The translations under genes were made by a program, and so were the position numbers. The notes beneath the pieces are model-generated. The model searched no databases, was not told the origin of the DNA, and saw only the letters and a list, made by a program, of their open reading frames with translations. From Nematostella vectensis (lineage: Eukaryota; Cnidaria; Anthozoa; Actiniaria; Edwardsiidae): a stretch of 60,000 bases of DNA. Shown here in pieces: positions 27,801 to 42,800 of this stretch. The DNA lies in NCBI RefSeq assembly GCF_932526225.1, contig NC_064034.1:12104887-12164886 (forward strand), given 5' to 3'. Every line of letters begins with the position of its first letter. Position 1 is the stretch's first letter.

Positions 27801-30800
27801 TCTGCACATCCGTAAGAGAAGAGGCAAGATTGGTGCTTGGTCTGCAAGACACAACAACCGTCGCCAGTGGATCCAGATTGACTTGAGAAGGAGGTCGCAT
27901 GTTCTTATGATCTCGACTCAGGGTCGACAGGACCTAGCACAGTGGGTCACTAGTTACACCATATCGTACAGTAATACCGGCAAAAGGTTCAACACCTATC
28001 GAACCCGTCAAGGGGTCAGGGTAAGACTCGCCTTTCCACATCCACATTTTCCGCTGATTTCTGCACAACATTAAAGTCCGTAGGTCCGACTTGTGTGACA
28101 ATGTTGTTTTGTTTTTGTTTTGAATTTTCATAACTTGCATCATTTTTAAAAATACAAATTTTCCTGTATTATTTGATACTTTAGAAATATAATTGAGCTT
28201 ATTTTTTTATAGGATGGCTTGAAATTCATTATAATTCCAGCGGATTTAATTCACTAACTGAGATAAACATAATTTGCACAGGGTTTCATCGCTTCACGCA
28301 AGTCGGATCGATGGGCTTGAATACCCAAAGTTCCGTTACTCTGACAAACAATTACATGCTTACATCGTGAGCATTTGATTATTCATTTACTAATCGAACT
28401 ATAAGACAAGTAAAATGCTTATGCACCATTATGTAGTTCTAAGCACGGCTATTTGCGTTATAGTAGGTTTGATTTTTCAAGCTTTCTTATATTTACCTGA
28501 TTTTGACTGCAGAACGTTTTGTAATTACAGGTATTTGTAGGAAACTACGACAAAAACACCGTGGTTACACGAGTTCTCCGACCGATCATTAAGGCTCGCT
28601 TTATCCGCATCAACCCCCGTACATGGTATCGTCACATCTCTATGAGACTGGAACTCTACGGTCGAAACATTGGCATTAGTAAGTAAAGATAGTATAATAC
28701 GTCAGTATTTTCATAAGTGCAGTTTTATAAAATTTGAATTCAAACTAAACATGTTTACTGATCAGGATGATTTCCATGCCAAACTTCCCTGAACTGTTGG
28801 TTGACCACGCCCCACGTCGTTCTGAGCAGTACATTTCCTATTTTGCATTTTTAGATTTCAGGGCTTGATAGAAAAAAGGAAACTCTCAAATTAGCGACTA
28901 GATACAATAAATGGCTAGCCCGGTTTAATTTCAAAATATTTTGGCGTTATGAGTCATTAAACAACTGAAAGAAATACAACTCAAGTTCTAAAGTTGTAAA
29001 GTGAAAAACGTGGACTCTTATTATTATAATTGACTGATGGTTTCCAGTTCTACGATTGCACTATGCTAAAAGATATTTTATTTTGTCTTTAGTCCTTCCT
29101 CCTCGGCCACCCCCACTCCGTTCACCTTATGTGTACCGCTTCTCTATTGTCGGCTGCTTCCGCGATAAACGCAGACGTGCTCTTCCGAGATACTTCGGCC
29201 ATTTCCATGGAAAGAACGCCGTGAAGCAGTGCTACAAGCGTGCGATTAGGTACGGCTACCGAATGTTCGGAGTGCAAGCTGGAGGGCAATGCTTCTCTGG
29301 AGGGAAAGCTCACATCAGGTACCGTAAATACGGTCGATCCAGAAAGTGCCGTAACTACAAGGGAGGCATCTGGGCCAACGACGTCTACAGCATCAGGCTA
29401 GGTAAATTTGCTTTTGAGATATTTTGTCATATTTTTGTTATGATCTTATTTCTGAACAATGTAAAGTTGTTGATATTGAATGAAATTGTACAGAATAAGC
29501 CATTCTATCTTGAGCCTTCATCATCCTTGCTCGTTATTATGTGACGCTTAATGCGCTTTTATATTTTAGTTTTACCACCTAAAAGATGGCACGGCAAGCC
29601 ATTCGGCTGGCTCGGCTGTTATCGTGATATGCACGTACGGGCTCTGCCGGTTCTGCTTGGAAGATTCCGTGGACGCAACGCTGTCATGCGCTGTTACCGC
29701 CAAGCCAACCGCCGAGGCTACAGAGTGTTCTCCATGCAGGCGCACAACGAGTGTCGGTCAGGCCCTAAGGCTCATACCAGCTACTCCATGTATGGTCGAC
29801 GCGGAGGCTGTTCACATTGGACCGGTGGTAACTGGGCTAACGACGTGTACATTATTCTTAAACGAGGTAATTTGATGGTTTACTTGTTTTTATTTATGAA
29901 ATCAGAACGTTTTCTGTAAGTGTATTCATGATACTGCCGGATCGGGTATTTATGAGCTTCCCTAATGCTTTCCTTCGACGTCAATTCGCAATTTGTCTAC
30001 CACCCTCAATATCTTACGGGGAAAATTGCCTTACATAACTCACAGCTGGTCCCCGAAGAGATGCTCTCGGTATGCAGAGTGGTAAGATACCAAACGGCGC
30101 GATCAGGGCGTCATCTAAATGGGACCGCAACCACGGTCCTGAAAGGGCCCGTTTACACATCCGTAAGGGAAGAGGCAAGATTGGTGCTTGGTCAGCAAGA
30201 CAGAACAACCGTCGCCAGTGGCTCCAGATCGACTTGAGAAGAGTCTCACGAATCACGATGATCGCCACCCAGGGTCGTCAAGATCTTGACCAGTGGGTGG
30301 AGGCCTACAAATTGTCATACAGCCTTAACGGAAGAAGGTTCATGTGGTATCGCAAAGTGAGTAGGATTTTTATTGTTGACTCGCGCCGTCGACTCGAGTT
30401 TGTATTGTCGTGTAGTCACACGTATATCCGTTTACACGTTTAGTTATTCAGTCACACGTTTAGTTATTTAGTTGTTATATGAGATGTAATGTTTAGTTAA
30501 CCATTGAAGTAGATTCCTTGATAATTAGCCCTCCTTGATGATTTTCGCAATAAAAATTCTCTACATACAGTGGAGATGTTAGTTCCCGCAGGATCCTCAC
30601 CATTTCTCTCATAAATTCCATATCATAATTAACCTTTTTGGGCTTAGAAGCACTAATGATTATTTTGAGCTGGTCACGTTTTTATTCTTTACAGGTCAAC
30701 AGGGGAATCCCCTCTTAATATTAGTGTTAATTGATTTTTTATTTAACTGATTACAGAAATTTGCTGCCAACTTCGATCGTAACACCGTTGTGACAAGGGT

Positions 30801-33800
30801 CTTGAAGCCCGTCATACACGCACGCTTCCTCAGAATTCACCCCCGCAATTGGTATAGACATATCTCTATGAGGATCGAGCTCTATGGTAAACGCAACCGA
30901 TTTGGTAAGTGTCACCATTAATTGAATTACCTATTTCTTCTATGTCCCAAAGGATTTTTTTTTAAACCCAAAAAGTTTGCTTGTTCCGAGGGTTTTTGTT
31001 TTTACAAGGCATTGCCTTAGCTAGTTACCTTATGTGACGATTGTCAAACGCCTTTTTTTTCCTTGATTGTTTGTCAGGCCTTTATTTCAGCATCAGCCAT
31101 AGAGATTTATCATTTTTGTTCTTATGAACCGTCACCATCTGTTTATACCCACAAAATAGAATGGAAATTATATGCCTCTTTTTTATACTGCTTTAGAGGG
31201 AAATATTTGTTATTACCATGTGGTTTTACCCCAAAGATCTAACAGAAATCTCATCCCATTCTCCAACCTTCTACTTACTATGCTCGTTTACTTTTATTTA
31301 GTCGGCAATATTTGTAACCTGCCAATGAGCGTCGGACGTTGCCGGGCCCTCATGTGGATGTGGTATTACAACAAGAAGAAGGGTCGATGTATTCGCTTCG
31401 CTTACGGTGGCTGTGGCGGAAACCCGAACCGTTTCAAAACCAAGAAGGCATGCGAACGCCGCTGTATGAGTAAGTGTGGTTACGTTCTTCTTTGTGTTGG
31501 AGTTTGTTTTGATTTGGGAGCCTTTTTTTTTCGTTGACTATCATTTTAAAATCCTAACTTGCATGAAAATCACCTATAGCTTAAAGGCTACTCCGCCCCC
31601 CCCCCCCCCCCCCCCCACCTAGGAATTCGAAAAAAGAAGACAGCAAATAAAAAGAGAACACATAAAAGGCAAATACCTTACTCCCCCATCCCACCCTTCA
31701 TAAAACAAAAAGAAGATACTCCTGGGATACTCCTGTCGTCATTCTACTGCCATGGGTCGTAAAAAAGTGTGTCGAGTTTTCCGCTGTATAGCTAAAGACG
31801 GGATAACAGGCTAGTACATCACAGATATTTCGAGTATTTTGTATAATATCATTTCTTTTGTTGTTGTTGTTGAATAGGAGGTCCAAAACCCAAGCCCAAG
31901 CGGTATGTGCACCATTTCAAGATTGTAGGTTGCTTCAAAGATACGAGAAGACGAGCGCTGCGTAAGTATCTGGGTCATCTCCGAGGCAAGAACGCAGTAG
32001 AGCAATGTTTTAGGAAGGTTATGAAACGAGGCTACAGAATGTTCTCAATGCAAGGCGGAGGGCATTGCTTCACTGGAGCTAACGCTCAAGCGACGTACAG
32101 ACGATATGGCCGCTCCAACAGATGCCGTAATTATAAGGGAGGAAACTGGGCTAACGACGTCTACAGCATTAACTTAGGTAAGCTTTGACCATTATTCAAA
32201 TTATTTATCTATTTGTTTCTGTTACCAGCAATAAAGTTTAGATAAGCTTATAATTTCTGTAGGTTACTGGCTTCGATTTTGTTACGAGCATAAAGCTCCT
32301 TGCGTTCTCGTTGAAGCGCGACATCGACGCTAAACATGTGAAAAAAGACAACACACATTTACCGTATTACCAGAAATCTGTTACCTTTTCTAGATTTAAC
32401 TTTTGACAGTGTTGATTATGAATAGCTGGTTCGTCTCAGGTGCAAACAGTTTCGCTGGGACAACCGGGGTCAATTCTCATAATTATGGTTATTATTGTGG
32501 TTAAATCATTTTTAAAATAAAACAGAAAGTAAAAAAGTGATGAACGTTTTGTTATTTATAGCTCTTCCGCCTAAACGCTGGAGACGTCAACCATTCGGCT
32601 GGCTCGGCTGCTATCGTGATAGGCACGTACGAGCTCTGCCTGTTCTGCTCGGAAGATTCCGTGGACGTAATGCGGTTAAGCGCTGTTACCACCAAGCAAA
32701 CCGCCGCGGCTATACAGTGTTCTCCATGCAGGCGCACATCGAGTGTTGGTCAGGCCCCACAGCTCACAACACGTACTCGATGTATGGTCGACGAGGAGGC
32801 TGTTCAAGATGGAAGGGTGGCGGATTTGCTAACGACGTATATATCATACTAAAACGAGGTAATATTCGGAAACATCCGGAGCATTTGCCTTGTATCATTT
32901 AGGCGGGTGACAGGGCTACACCATTTGCCCTTTTTTTTTTCGTTAACCGATTCGTTCGAGGCGTCCGAAAAGTCAGATATTATCAGGAGCATCGGTTTTG
33001 GTGGCAGAGACAATTTGCATGAGAATTTCACATCATTACATTCCTTTGACAAAATAAACAATTTCATTGAATTTGAATAGTATATGTCAACCTGTTGATT
33101 GCAGAGTTTTTTCAGATCCTGTCTTTTATAGCAAAATGCCTCAGCTTGATTTTTTGGTGCACCTTTGGTGAATTTTCAGGTCGAGCTTCAAAGCTTTTCG
33201 ATTTTCCATTGTCCCCAGCTCCCCCGCCCCCTCCCAGGTGGCTTCAAGGGAAATATTCCATCAGAGTCGTATCAGGGTGAGATGGGGAGCTCCCCAAACA
33301 ACCCAGACAAAGAGTCTCTCAGTTTTCTTTGAGAGTACCTTTTTTTTTTTGTTTCAGTCCCTCTTCCTCCCTCCCCAAAATTGTTTGTCACAAATGTTCG
33401 CTCCGCATTAGGCCTGTATATTGACAGTGATCGTTTTTTTCGTTTTTAGCCGGCAAGCCCGCCCGTGCTCTAGGTGTTCAAAGCGGAAAGGTCCGTGTCA
33501 GGGACTTGTCTGCTTCATCTGAGTGGGACCGCTGGCATGCCGCTCACCGGGCGCGCCTTCATATTCGTAGGCGGGGTCACTGGCGGGGTGCATGGTCTGC
33601 CAAGCACAATAACCGCCGCCAGTGGCTTCAGGTCGACCTTGTTGGGCCCGCTGGTATAACAATGGTCGCCACTCAGGGGCGTCAAGATTACTCGCAATGG
33701 GTCGAGAGCTACACTTTGAAGTACGGAAGAAGTCCTGGTCGTCTTAGGCCGTATACAGTTGGCCGTAGACTAAAGGTAATAAAGTCTATGGGAGATGAAC

Positions 33801-36800
33801 GTTCTCGATTAAGGTGTAACGGCCCACAGTATGTTTTATGCAACAGCAGATCAAGCAAGCGTATAAGTATATTGGTATTTTGTAAAAGCTTGGAACTGAG
33901 CATATTTTTACATACTCGACAGTTTTCGTATGACAGAACATGAAAAAAAGTTACATTTCTAATTGCAATAACCTGTTGTTAACATGATAAAACATCGGGT
34001 CTTTGTTATATGTAAATTCTTTTCTCCAAATAGGTTTTTGCCGGTAACTACGACAGACACACTGTTGTCGTCCGACGTCTAAGACCACCCATCTTGGCGA
34101 GGTACATCCGCTTCTATCCTCTCAGCTGGCATGGCCATATCTCCATGAGGGTAGAGCTCTACGGGAAAAGACTCAGTAAGTCCTTTATATATCTAATCCG
34201 AAGAGTTCGAAGACCTTGTTTTTAATAAAAAAATTTAGCTGTGTTGACATTGACTTGCGCCGTTTTATTTCGCTCTTAGAAAATCCTGGAATAAAACCAC
34301 CTCCTCGACCACCTCGCTTCATCTACCACTACACCATAGTAGGCTGCTTCAGAGACAAGCGACAACGAGCTCTCAAGCACTTTTTAGGCTTTATAAAGAA
34401 GAACCCCATCCAAGAGTGCTACAAGCGTGCGTACTCCAGGGGCTACAGAATGTTCTCGGTGCAGGCCGGTGGACACTGCTTCTCTGGACGTAACGCTCAT
34501 GTGACCTACGCAAAATACGGACCATACGACAAGTGCAGAAACTACGTGGGAGGAATCTGGGCCAACAACGTCTACACCATCAATATAGGTATTACCCTTT
34601 TTATGTTTTTTTTTTTTTTCATTATTCTCTTATGGTTTCAAATCTATTTTACTGATCTATTTTCCCTCAGTTATTCCACCGCGAAAATGGTACAAAAAGC
34701 CATTCGGCTGGATCGGCTGTTATCGTGATATGCACGTACGAGCGCTGCCTGTTCTGCTCGGAAGATTCCGCGGCCGTAATGCAGTTCAGCGCTGTTACCA
34801 CCAAGCCAACCGCCGCGGTTACAAAGTGTTCTCCATGCAGGCGCACAACGAGTGTCGGTCAGGCCCCACGGCCCACGTGACTTACTCTGTGTATGGGAGA
34901 CGAGGGGGATGTTCACACTGGACCGGCGGGAACTGGGCTAATGATGTCTACGTTATTCTATCAAAGGGTATGTGAGATTGAGATTTTAGCCAACGGATCT
35001 TAACGTTCTGCCTTGAATGCGTATGTGTGTGTGCAAGAAGTATGAGTGATACTGTTATTAGTTTTAGTTTAGACTCAAACGTTAATGTCGAATGAGTTGA
35101 CTACCGAGGCAGCTCTGGTTGTTACACAACGATCCATTATGACTATGATAATGTTACACAACGATCCATTATGACTATGATAATGTTACACAACGATCCA
35201 TTATGACTATGATAATGTTACACAACGATCCATTATGACTATGATAATGTTACACAACGATCCATTATGACTATGATAATGTTACACAACGATCCATTAT
35301 GACTATGGTAATGTTACACAATGATCCATTATGACTATGATAATGTTAATACGACGCATGCGTTGAATGTGTTTTATTGCCCAAACGGTACACAAATTTC
35401 AATTGAAATGGCGATCTGATGATAGACTTGCGGGGACTTTGACCATCAAATTAACACCGCAAGTTATTATTATGTTGTCACTTTTATCACCAAGAATAAC
35501 CCTATCTTGCAAAATCTCAGCCGGACGTCGAAGGACTCCTCTAGGAATGGAAAACGGACGAATCCGTAGCCAAGACATCCGCGCTTCGTCACAATGGGAC
35601 CGCAACCACGCTCCATACCTTGCTCGTCTCCATATGAAGCGAGGAAGACGTACTATTGGCGCTTGGTCTGCCAGACACAACAGACGCGGTCAGTGGATCC
35701 AGGTTGATCTGCGCAGGCGCGCTGTCATCCGCATGATCGCCACCCAGGGTCGCCAGGACCTTAACCAATGGGTGACAAGCTACAAGATCTATTACGGAAA
35801 CAATGGCCGCAACTGGGTTGCTTACCCCAATGTAAGGCAGCTGTTGCGTATTTAGAGCTTCAAGTGCTTGTTCTATGGGACTTACGGCTTGCTTTAGTTT
35901 GAAACTTTGTAACTTGTTCCGCGTGCGTCAATTTAAAACCCTCTTGCAAACAATGCCGACATAACTCTGTCTCTGGGCGAACAGCCGAGCTTAGTTTAAC
36001 GGAAGACAAAAAAAACACTGGCAAAACAACTCTCACGTCAGCCAACATGTACACAAACAAAGCCGACATTGCTAGGCCCAGCAGTGCTGTGTGTTTTCCC
36101 AGCAAAGCTCGGGTCCTCAGGGTTATAAAAAGCACCTCTAGTTTCGGGGTCTTGCATTTATGAATGTGAAACCTTGTTGAAAAGTTTCTGGAAAGTTGCA
36201 ACATTCTGTACGGCAAAAAAGGATGCATTAGCACGCCGACAAATGACCTAACCCTCATTTCTGTTTGTTTGCATATTTTTAACGATCTCTGGGATGCTAG
36301 CTTGACTGTCGACCTCTTTATTGTAGGTATTTGCTGGCAACTATGACAGGAACACAGTGGTAAACCGCGTCTTCAAGCGAGCTATTCGGGCCAGGTTCAT
36401 CCGAATTTACCCGCAGTCTTGGCACAAACACATGTCTTTAAGATTCGAGCTCTACGGTCGGCGTATAGGAGGTGAGAAATAACCGTTATCCAATGTTGTG
36501 TGTACTACTATTATCATGTATTAAATTTTCTTTGAGTAATGTTGTAAATGATTTCTGTTTTGCTTTTTGTTTTAGCTCCTCCACGTCCAAAGCCCAAGCC
36601 AAAACCACCAACGATTAAAGTAGCTACTGGAGTAAGAGGTAGGGGGTCTATCTATTATTATAAGCTTTACGTCTGTCAGGCAAAGGTTCTTTTGATTGGT
36701 CGAGCGGTATGAGGTCATCAACCCGGCACTAGCTTTTCATTGAGCTTTGAACTTGGGCGCCATTATTGGAACAACAGCAAAACATGAATGCACCCAAGTA

Positions 36801-39800
36801 CCTTCAATGCTGCGAGACAAGGAACATAAACATTGGAAAACACTAACAGAGTTGAATGGTGTTTCGCTTTGTATCGCTGGAGCCCTCGAAATAAAATAAA
36901 AATCCTGTCATTGCATGTTAAGTTTCACAAGAGAAATGTTTCGCCAGAGAAATAGTTATGCCAGCTAATAAGCAAAATTAAAATATGCTCAAGGAGTTTA
37001 TTCAGAGATTAACATTGGGTCTTCTTCTAAAGTGTGAGTACGAAGATAGAGAAAGTGTAAGAATACAATTCCGAACGCTTGCATAGGATTGATTATAGCA
37101 AATATCAGTAAGAAGTGAGGTTACGTGCTAAAATCGGCGACTTACAATATTACTAGATTAAAGTTGAATTGATTGAATTAGCTATTTGTAAAAGTTGCTG
37201 AATGTTTCTACACTTACAGTGATCCGAAATATGTCTATGTTTTCATAACTTGGGATAAAAATAGTTTGTAAGAGTCTATTTTTGTATATGGAATTGGGAA
37301 TTCAGTTTAGTATTATTTTGTGTCAATGTCTTAGTCCTGCTGTCAGCAAAATAGTTTTTGGATATGTAAAATTTATATTTTAGCACATCCGTTTATCGTC
37401 ACATGATAGTAATAATAACCGCGGGACAAGAAAAGTTGAATAACTGCCCAGGCGCTTGATTACATTATCTTTCTTATTATGATTTCAAAGAGAAGTGGTC
37501 TTTTTGCCGTGGAAGAAGCCTGCACATGTCTCGCTCTCTTATCCCATTATGTTTTGATCTCATTTACAGTGCGTGACATCGGCTGCTACCGTGACACCGG
37601 TCGCCGCGCCGTTCCCCAAATGGACGGACGTGACGTCATCCTGAAGGACTACTACCGCCGCCGTGCTGACGCTATCAAGAAGTGCGCTCTGGTGGCTTTG
37701 AGATACGGATACAAAGTGTTTGCTGTACAACACGGTGGATGGTGTGCTACCGGTAAAAATGCTCATCGTACTTATTCCAAATATGGCAAGTCCAACAGAT
37801 GCCGCAACGGCAAGGGAGGACCGTGGGCCAACACTGTCTACAGAGTACATGGTAAGCTTGTTATCTCTTTTCAGATATAATGTGCTTAGGTTCTTAATGG
37901 GGTGGCCAGATTCTACCAAATGTTCTTAAGAGGGTTTGTTTTTAAAGTTTACCATTATTCTCAATTTCGAGAATTAAATGTTAGTGGCTAAAATGTACTG
38001 AAGGCGATTTGAGTGCTTTTTTTCATATATCGCATAAAAAATAAAAATTCATTGAATTTTTGGTTGCGGTTATAACGACTCTGTGCTTTACCTTTCTGGC
38101 TTTGCTGGCGTTTCTGTTTTACCGAGATCTCATCACTTGCTATTCTAACACATTTCTTCTTTTCAGGAAACTGCCGACAGAAGACCAACGATGGACATTG
38201 CTGCTCGTTCCCGTTCATCTACCGCGGCCGCCGCTACAACAGCTGCACGAAAGCCGGCAGGCGGGACAGGCGACCCTGGTGCTCATTGACCCCCAACTAC
38301 GACAGAGACAGGAAGCTCGGATTCTGTGGAGGTAAAAGCTTTGGTATCTCATTGGAATGGTTGTGCTCTTATCTCTATATTTAACTTCAATTATTTTATT
38401 TCTTTTATAGGACGACGTGTTCCAGTCACCAGAGGACTTGTTGGTCAGTTGCCTTGACTATTCCACTTTATTATTTCCTGATCTTGCTATTCCTTTAAGC
38501 GCGCAAAGTCTTAATTTTCTATTTTCGTTACAGCCGTAAGCATCGGATGTTTCCGTGACACCGGCCGCCGCGCCATTCCACCAATGGAGGGCAAGAGTAA
38601 GCTGCTCAAGGGCAGTTACCCCAGGCGACGATACGCGATCCAGAAATGCGCGCTTGTGGCTGCTAGACGCGGATGGCGCGTGTTCGCTGTTCAAAACGGC
38701 GGCTGGTGTGCGACTAGCAGTAGAGCTCATCTCACGTACAGACGATATGGACCATATAACAGATGCAGAAAGGATGGCGAAGGTGGACCCTGGGCCAACC
38801 AGGTGTACAGTTTGCGAGGTGAGAGATCAATAATATACTTTTGTATACCTGCAAGTTTATTCAAGACTTTAATAAATTTTCCACCTTGCTTCTATTCCAA
38901 ACCTTTGCTGCTCCAAACACTCCCGGTAGACTTTAATGGACTGGAAAATGCGGGGATATATTCAACGCCCTGTAAATTTTTGCTAACTCACCTTTGTCGG
39001 CTTTAAGGATCTTGCAGAGTAAGAACAACCAAAGGCAACTGCTGTGTTTTCCCGTTCGTTTATCGCGGCAAACGGTACAACAGCTGCACCATGACGAGAC
39101 ATAATAGGCCTTGGTGTGCAATTACCCCAAGCTACGATGTTGACAGATTGTGGGGCAACTGTCCAGGACGTGTGGGTAAGTGTATTGCTTACACGTAGTA
39201 GTATTCCAAAATAGGATTTCACAGTTACTGATAACGTCATTGAGAATCGCAATTTTCATAGGATAGACTTAACCGATAGAACTGGTGAAGCCGACAGAAG
39301 AGCAAGTTAGATTGAGTTGTCGAGCTAAATCTAGCTCAAACTCATATTGCTATTCATCTTACTTTTTATATAAAATGAAAGTTAAACAATAATGAACTTC
39401 CCTTCACTTAACTTCAAGATAATCTCGATATGGAATATTCCAGTTCATAACCTTGCTGTCACGTATATTTTCAAGTAATTTACAAATTTATTTTTTTCCA
39501 ACAGCTCAACCAGTCAAGATAACACCATCAATCACAAGTACGTAGTTTATTGATATATCCCCCTGTATTATTTTGGCATATTTTCTGTAAAAAAAAACTG
39601 AAATTATAATCACTTAATTTTTCAGTTGAACACCTTGGCTGCTGGCGAGACACTGGTCGCCGTGCGATCCCTCAACTCGATGGCAAGTTCGCGCTCATTG
39701 GTGGAAACTATCAAAGAAGACGCAATGCAATTCGTAGATGCGCTTTGGTGGCCGCTCGCCTTGGATACCGTGTGTTTGGTGTTCAAAACGGAGGCTGGTG

Positions 39801-42800
39801 TGCATCAGGACCACGTGCACAGCACACGTACAGGAAATACGGCAAATCTAACAAATGTCGCAACGGCAAGGGAGGACCTTGGGCGAACGACGTCTATAGG
39901 GTTTCAGGTAAGAGATGTTAGTGTGTGTATCCCTTTGTTAACTGGTATTGGAAAGGTGTAGGGCAGGGGTAATCCCCAATTGTCCAACAAGTATGTTGGT
40001 ATTTCTACGGGTCTGGTGGATCACCGGAATGGCACTGAATGCAATTCTTTGATGATGCAATAATTAATTGTGTGGTTCTATAGGAACTTGCAAGCAACGC
40101 ACAACGAAGGGTGAATGCTGCGTCTTCCCGTTTGTGTACAAAAAGAGGCTGTACTCTTCTTGCACCACGGTCAACAGCAAGCGCGGTGCGTGGTGCGCAA
40201 CAACAAGCAATTACGACAAAGACAGGAAATGGGGATACTGTCGTGGTGTCCGACCCCCAAGACCTCGCCCACGTCCCAAAGGCCGCTTCATTAAACATTA
40301 CACCATCGTTGGCTGCTTCAATGACAGGCATCGTCGTGCTCTGAAAGCAAAACTGGGTTACTTCAGAGGAAGGAATGCTGTCCAGAGGTGTTACAATGAG
40401 GCCGTCAGACGAGGCTTCAGGATGTTTGCCGTCCAAGCCGGGGGACATTGTTTCTCTGGAAGAAACGCACACCTAACCTTTAGACGATATGGCCCATCAA
40501 GGGCATGTCGAAACTTCAAGGGAGGTCGATGGGCAAATGATGTCTACAGCATAACTAAACGTAAGCCTATGATAATTGAACTATGTTACAGTAGAAACCT
40601 GGAATTGGATATCCAATTTCTACTGAAGCGTATCTAAACAGTAATTTAGTAGAATATAACTGTAAGCGTAAAAATATGCTCTGTTGGTTGGGTGTTCTGT
40701 GTAAGGACGTTGAGGACCGTTTATTTGTCGTGCAAAAATTGCTTGAAAAGGTCATTTTAGTGCAGAAGTCGCAAAAAAGGTGCACAGATTTGATCTAATT
40801 TCATCGAACATGAAATCTATAGCGGCTTTAAACTTAAAAGTCCTAGCCTTGTTTACATGCTTAATCCGATTATTAAATCCGATAATTAGAAGGTATAATA
40901 ATCGCTGTTCTCTTCTGCTCTTTCCCAAGTAAGAAGGAACGATAATATATAAGATTCTTTGTATTCGCTAGAATATGTCCATGGCCTTTGCAATAGAGAT
41001 GAGTTAAGGATTGTAAACCAACTTGCTTTATGCACTCTCCTTCGCGTTTTACTTCATCTACACTTAACTAATGAGGCAATCATTTCTGTCTACTGATATT
41101 CCTGTTTTATTTAATAAGTTATCCCTCCTCGAAGATGGAAGCGCAAGCCATTCGGCTTCCTTGGATGCTACCGTGATAGACACGTACGAGCTCTGCCTGT
41201 TCTTCTCGGAAGATTCCGCGGGCGCAATGCTGTCATGCGCTGTTACCACCAAGCAAACCGCCGAGGCTACAAAGTGTTCTCCATGCAGGCGCACAACGAG
41301 TGTCGGTCAGGCCCTAAGGCTCATAATTCTTACTCCGCCTGGGGTCGAAAAGGAGGCTGTTCACGCTGGACCGGCGGTAGCTGGAGAAACGATGTCTATG
41401 TTATCCTGAAGCGAGGTAAGCTCAATATGTCCTTCATGTTTCTTTGCCCCACGCGCTAAAAGTCTTGAAACTTGGCCGCGTCATACAAAAATATGAAAAA
41501 TGATGTTGTTGGAGCAGGAAGAAAGTTATTGTTGGTCAATAGAAAACAAGTTATTCAGTGGTTAGTAATAAGCCAGAAAGTTTCTACTTAAGAAAGGGAT
41601 TAATTTTTGAAAATATTATTTTTCGTCGCCTAGGCGTGTCAGCCGAATCCGTTTCCGTGTTAATTTTAGCGTGAGTTTGTGAGTTTGCGTTACTTGCAAA
41701 TTGCATGAAAAAAAAAGTTATTGCACCAGGCAAATGAATGTCAAACATAATATACGCTGTATATTTTTTTCTAGCTGGCCGGCCTTTCTCACCTCTCGGA
41801 ATGGAGAATGGCTTTATTCCAAACAACGCCATTCGCGCTTCTTCTAAGTGGGATCGAAACCATGGGCCAGAAAACGCTCGACTCAACAGGCGCAGACGAG
41901 GTCGCAAGACCGGAGCATGGTCTTCCAGGGGATTAAACCGCAACCAATGGATTCAGATCGATCTTCGACGTACTACCCTCATCAAAATGATCTCGACGCA
42001 AGGGCGACAGGACCATAGTCAGTGGGTGACAAGCTATAGCGTGGAGTACAGCCAGGACGGCAAGGTCTTCCGCCCCTACAAACGTAACAAGGTACCTGAA
42101 CTAGACATTTTCACTACAGCCCAGTCTTTTTAAAAGCAACCTTTCGCTCTATCTGTAGTACTTCTAGCATCATTTTAAATCAATTATTAGAAAAAAAATT
42201 TTTTAATTCGATCTTTCCCTCACTCCCTTCTAATTTGATAATTTCTTATATTTCGCACTTGCCTTTTATGTATTTTATTTCTTTCTAATAATTTTCTATC
42301 GGTCCTTTGATTTCGAAGTTTTTTTTTTTTTCTTTTTTTTTTTGGGGGGGGGGGGGATGATAGTTATGCCACAAGTGTGAGTACAGCCAATAATATAATT
42401 CTTTCCCGAGTTTGAAATGAGTGCTTTTCATTGACGTACTTTTCTCCAATCGACAGGTCTTTGCTGGCAACTTCAACAGAAACACTGTTGTTACCCATAT
42501 ATTCAGACCGGCTATCAAAGCCCGCTTTATCAAGGTTAGACCCATCCGTTGGTACGGCCACATCTCCATGAGGCTCGAGTTGTATGGAAAACGTATTGGT
42601 GGTAAGGCTTTTATTTTGCAACTTTTTGTAATTTAACAACTTTTCATTTTATTTCTGCTTTTTTGTACTTTTTGCACCTGTCTGTGGATTTTGTGGTCTT
42701 ACTGAAATAATAATTCTAGGTCTACCAAAACCGAAGCCCAAACCTCGGCCAAGACCACCACCTCGAATTACCATCACCACCGGAGTGAAGGGTATGTATT

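Noticed and set aside
35860-36258. 132-codon antisense ORF in the F5/8C 11 intron
   Set aside because: No recognisable domain, no splice or promoter context, and no second copy; chance or a decayed repeat.
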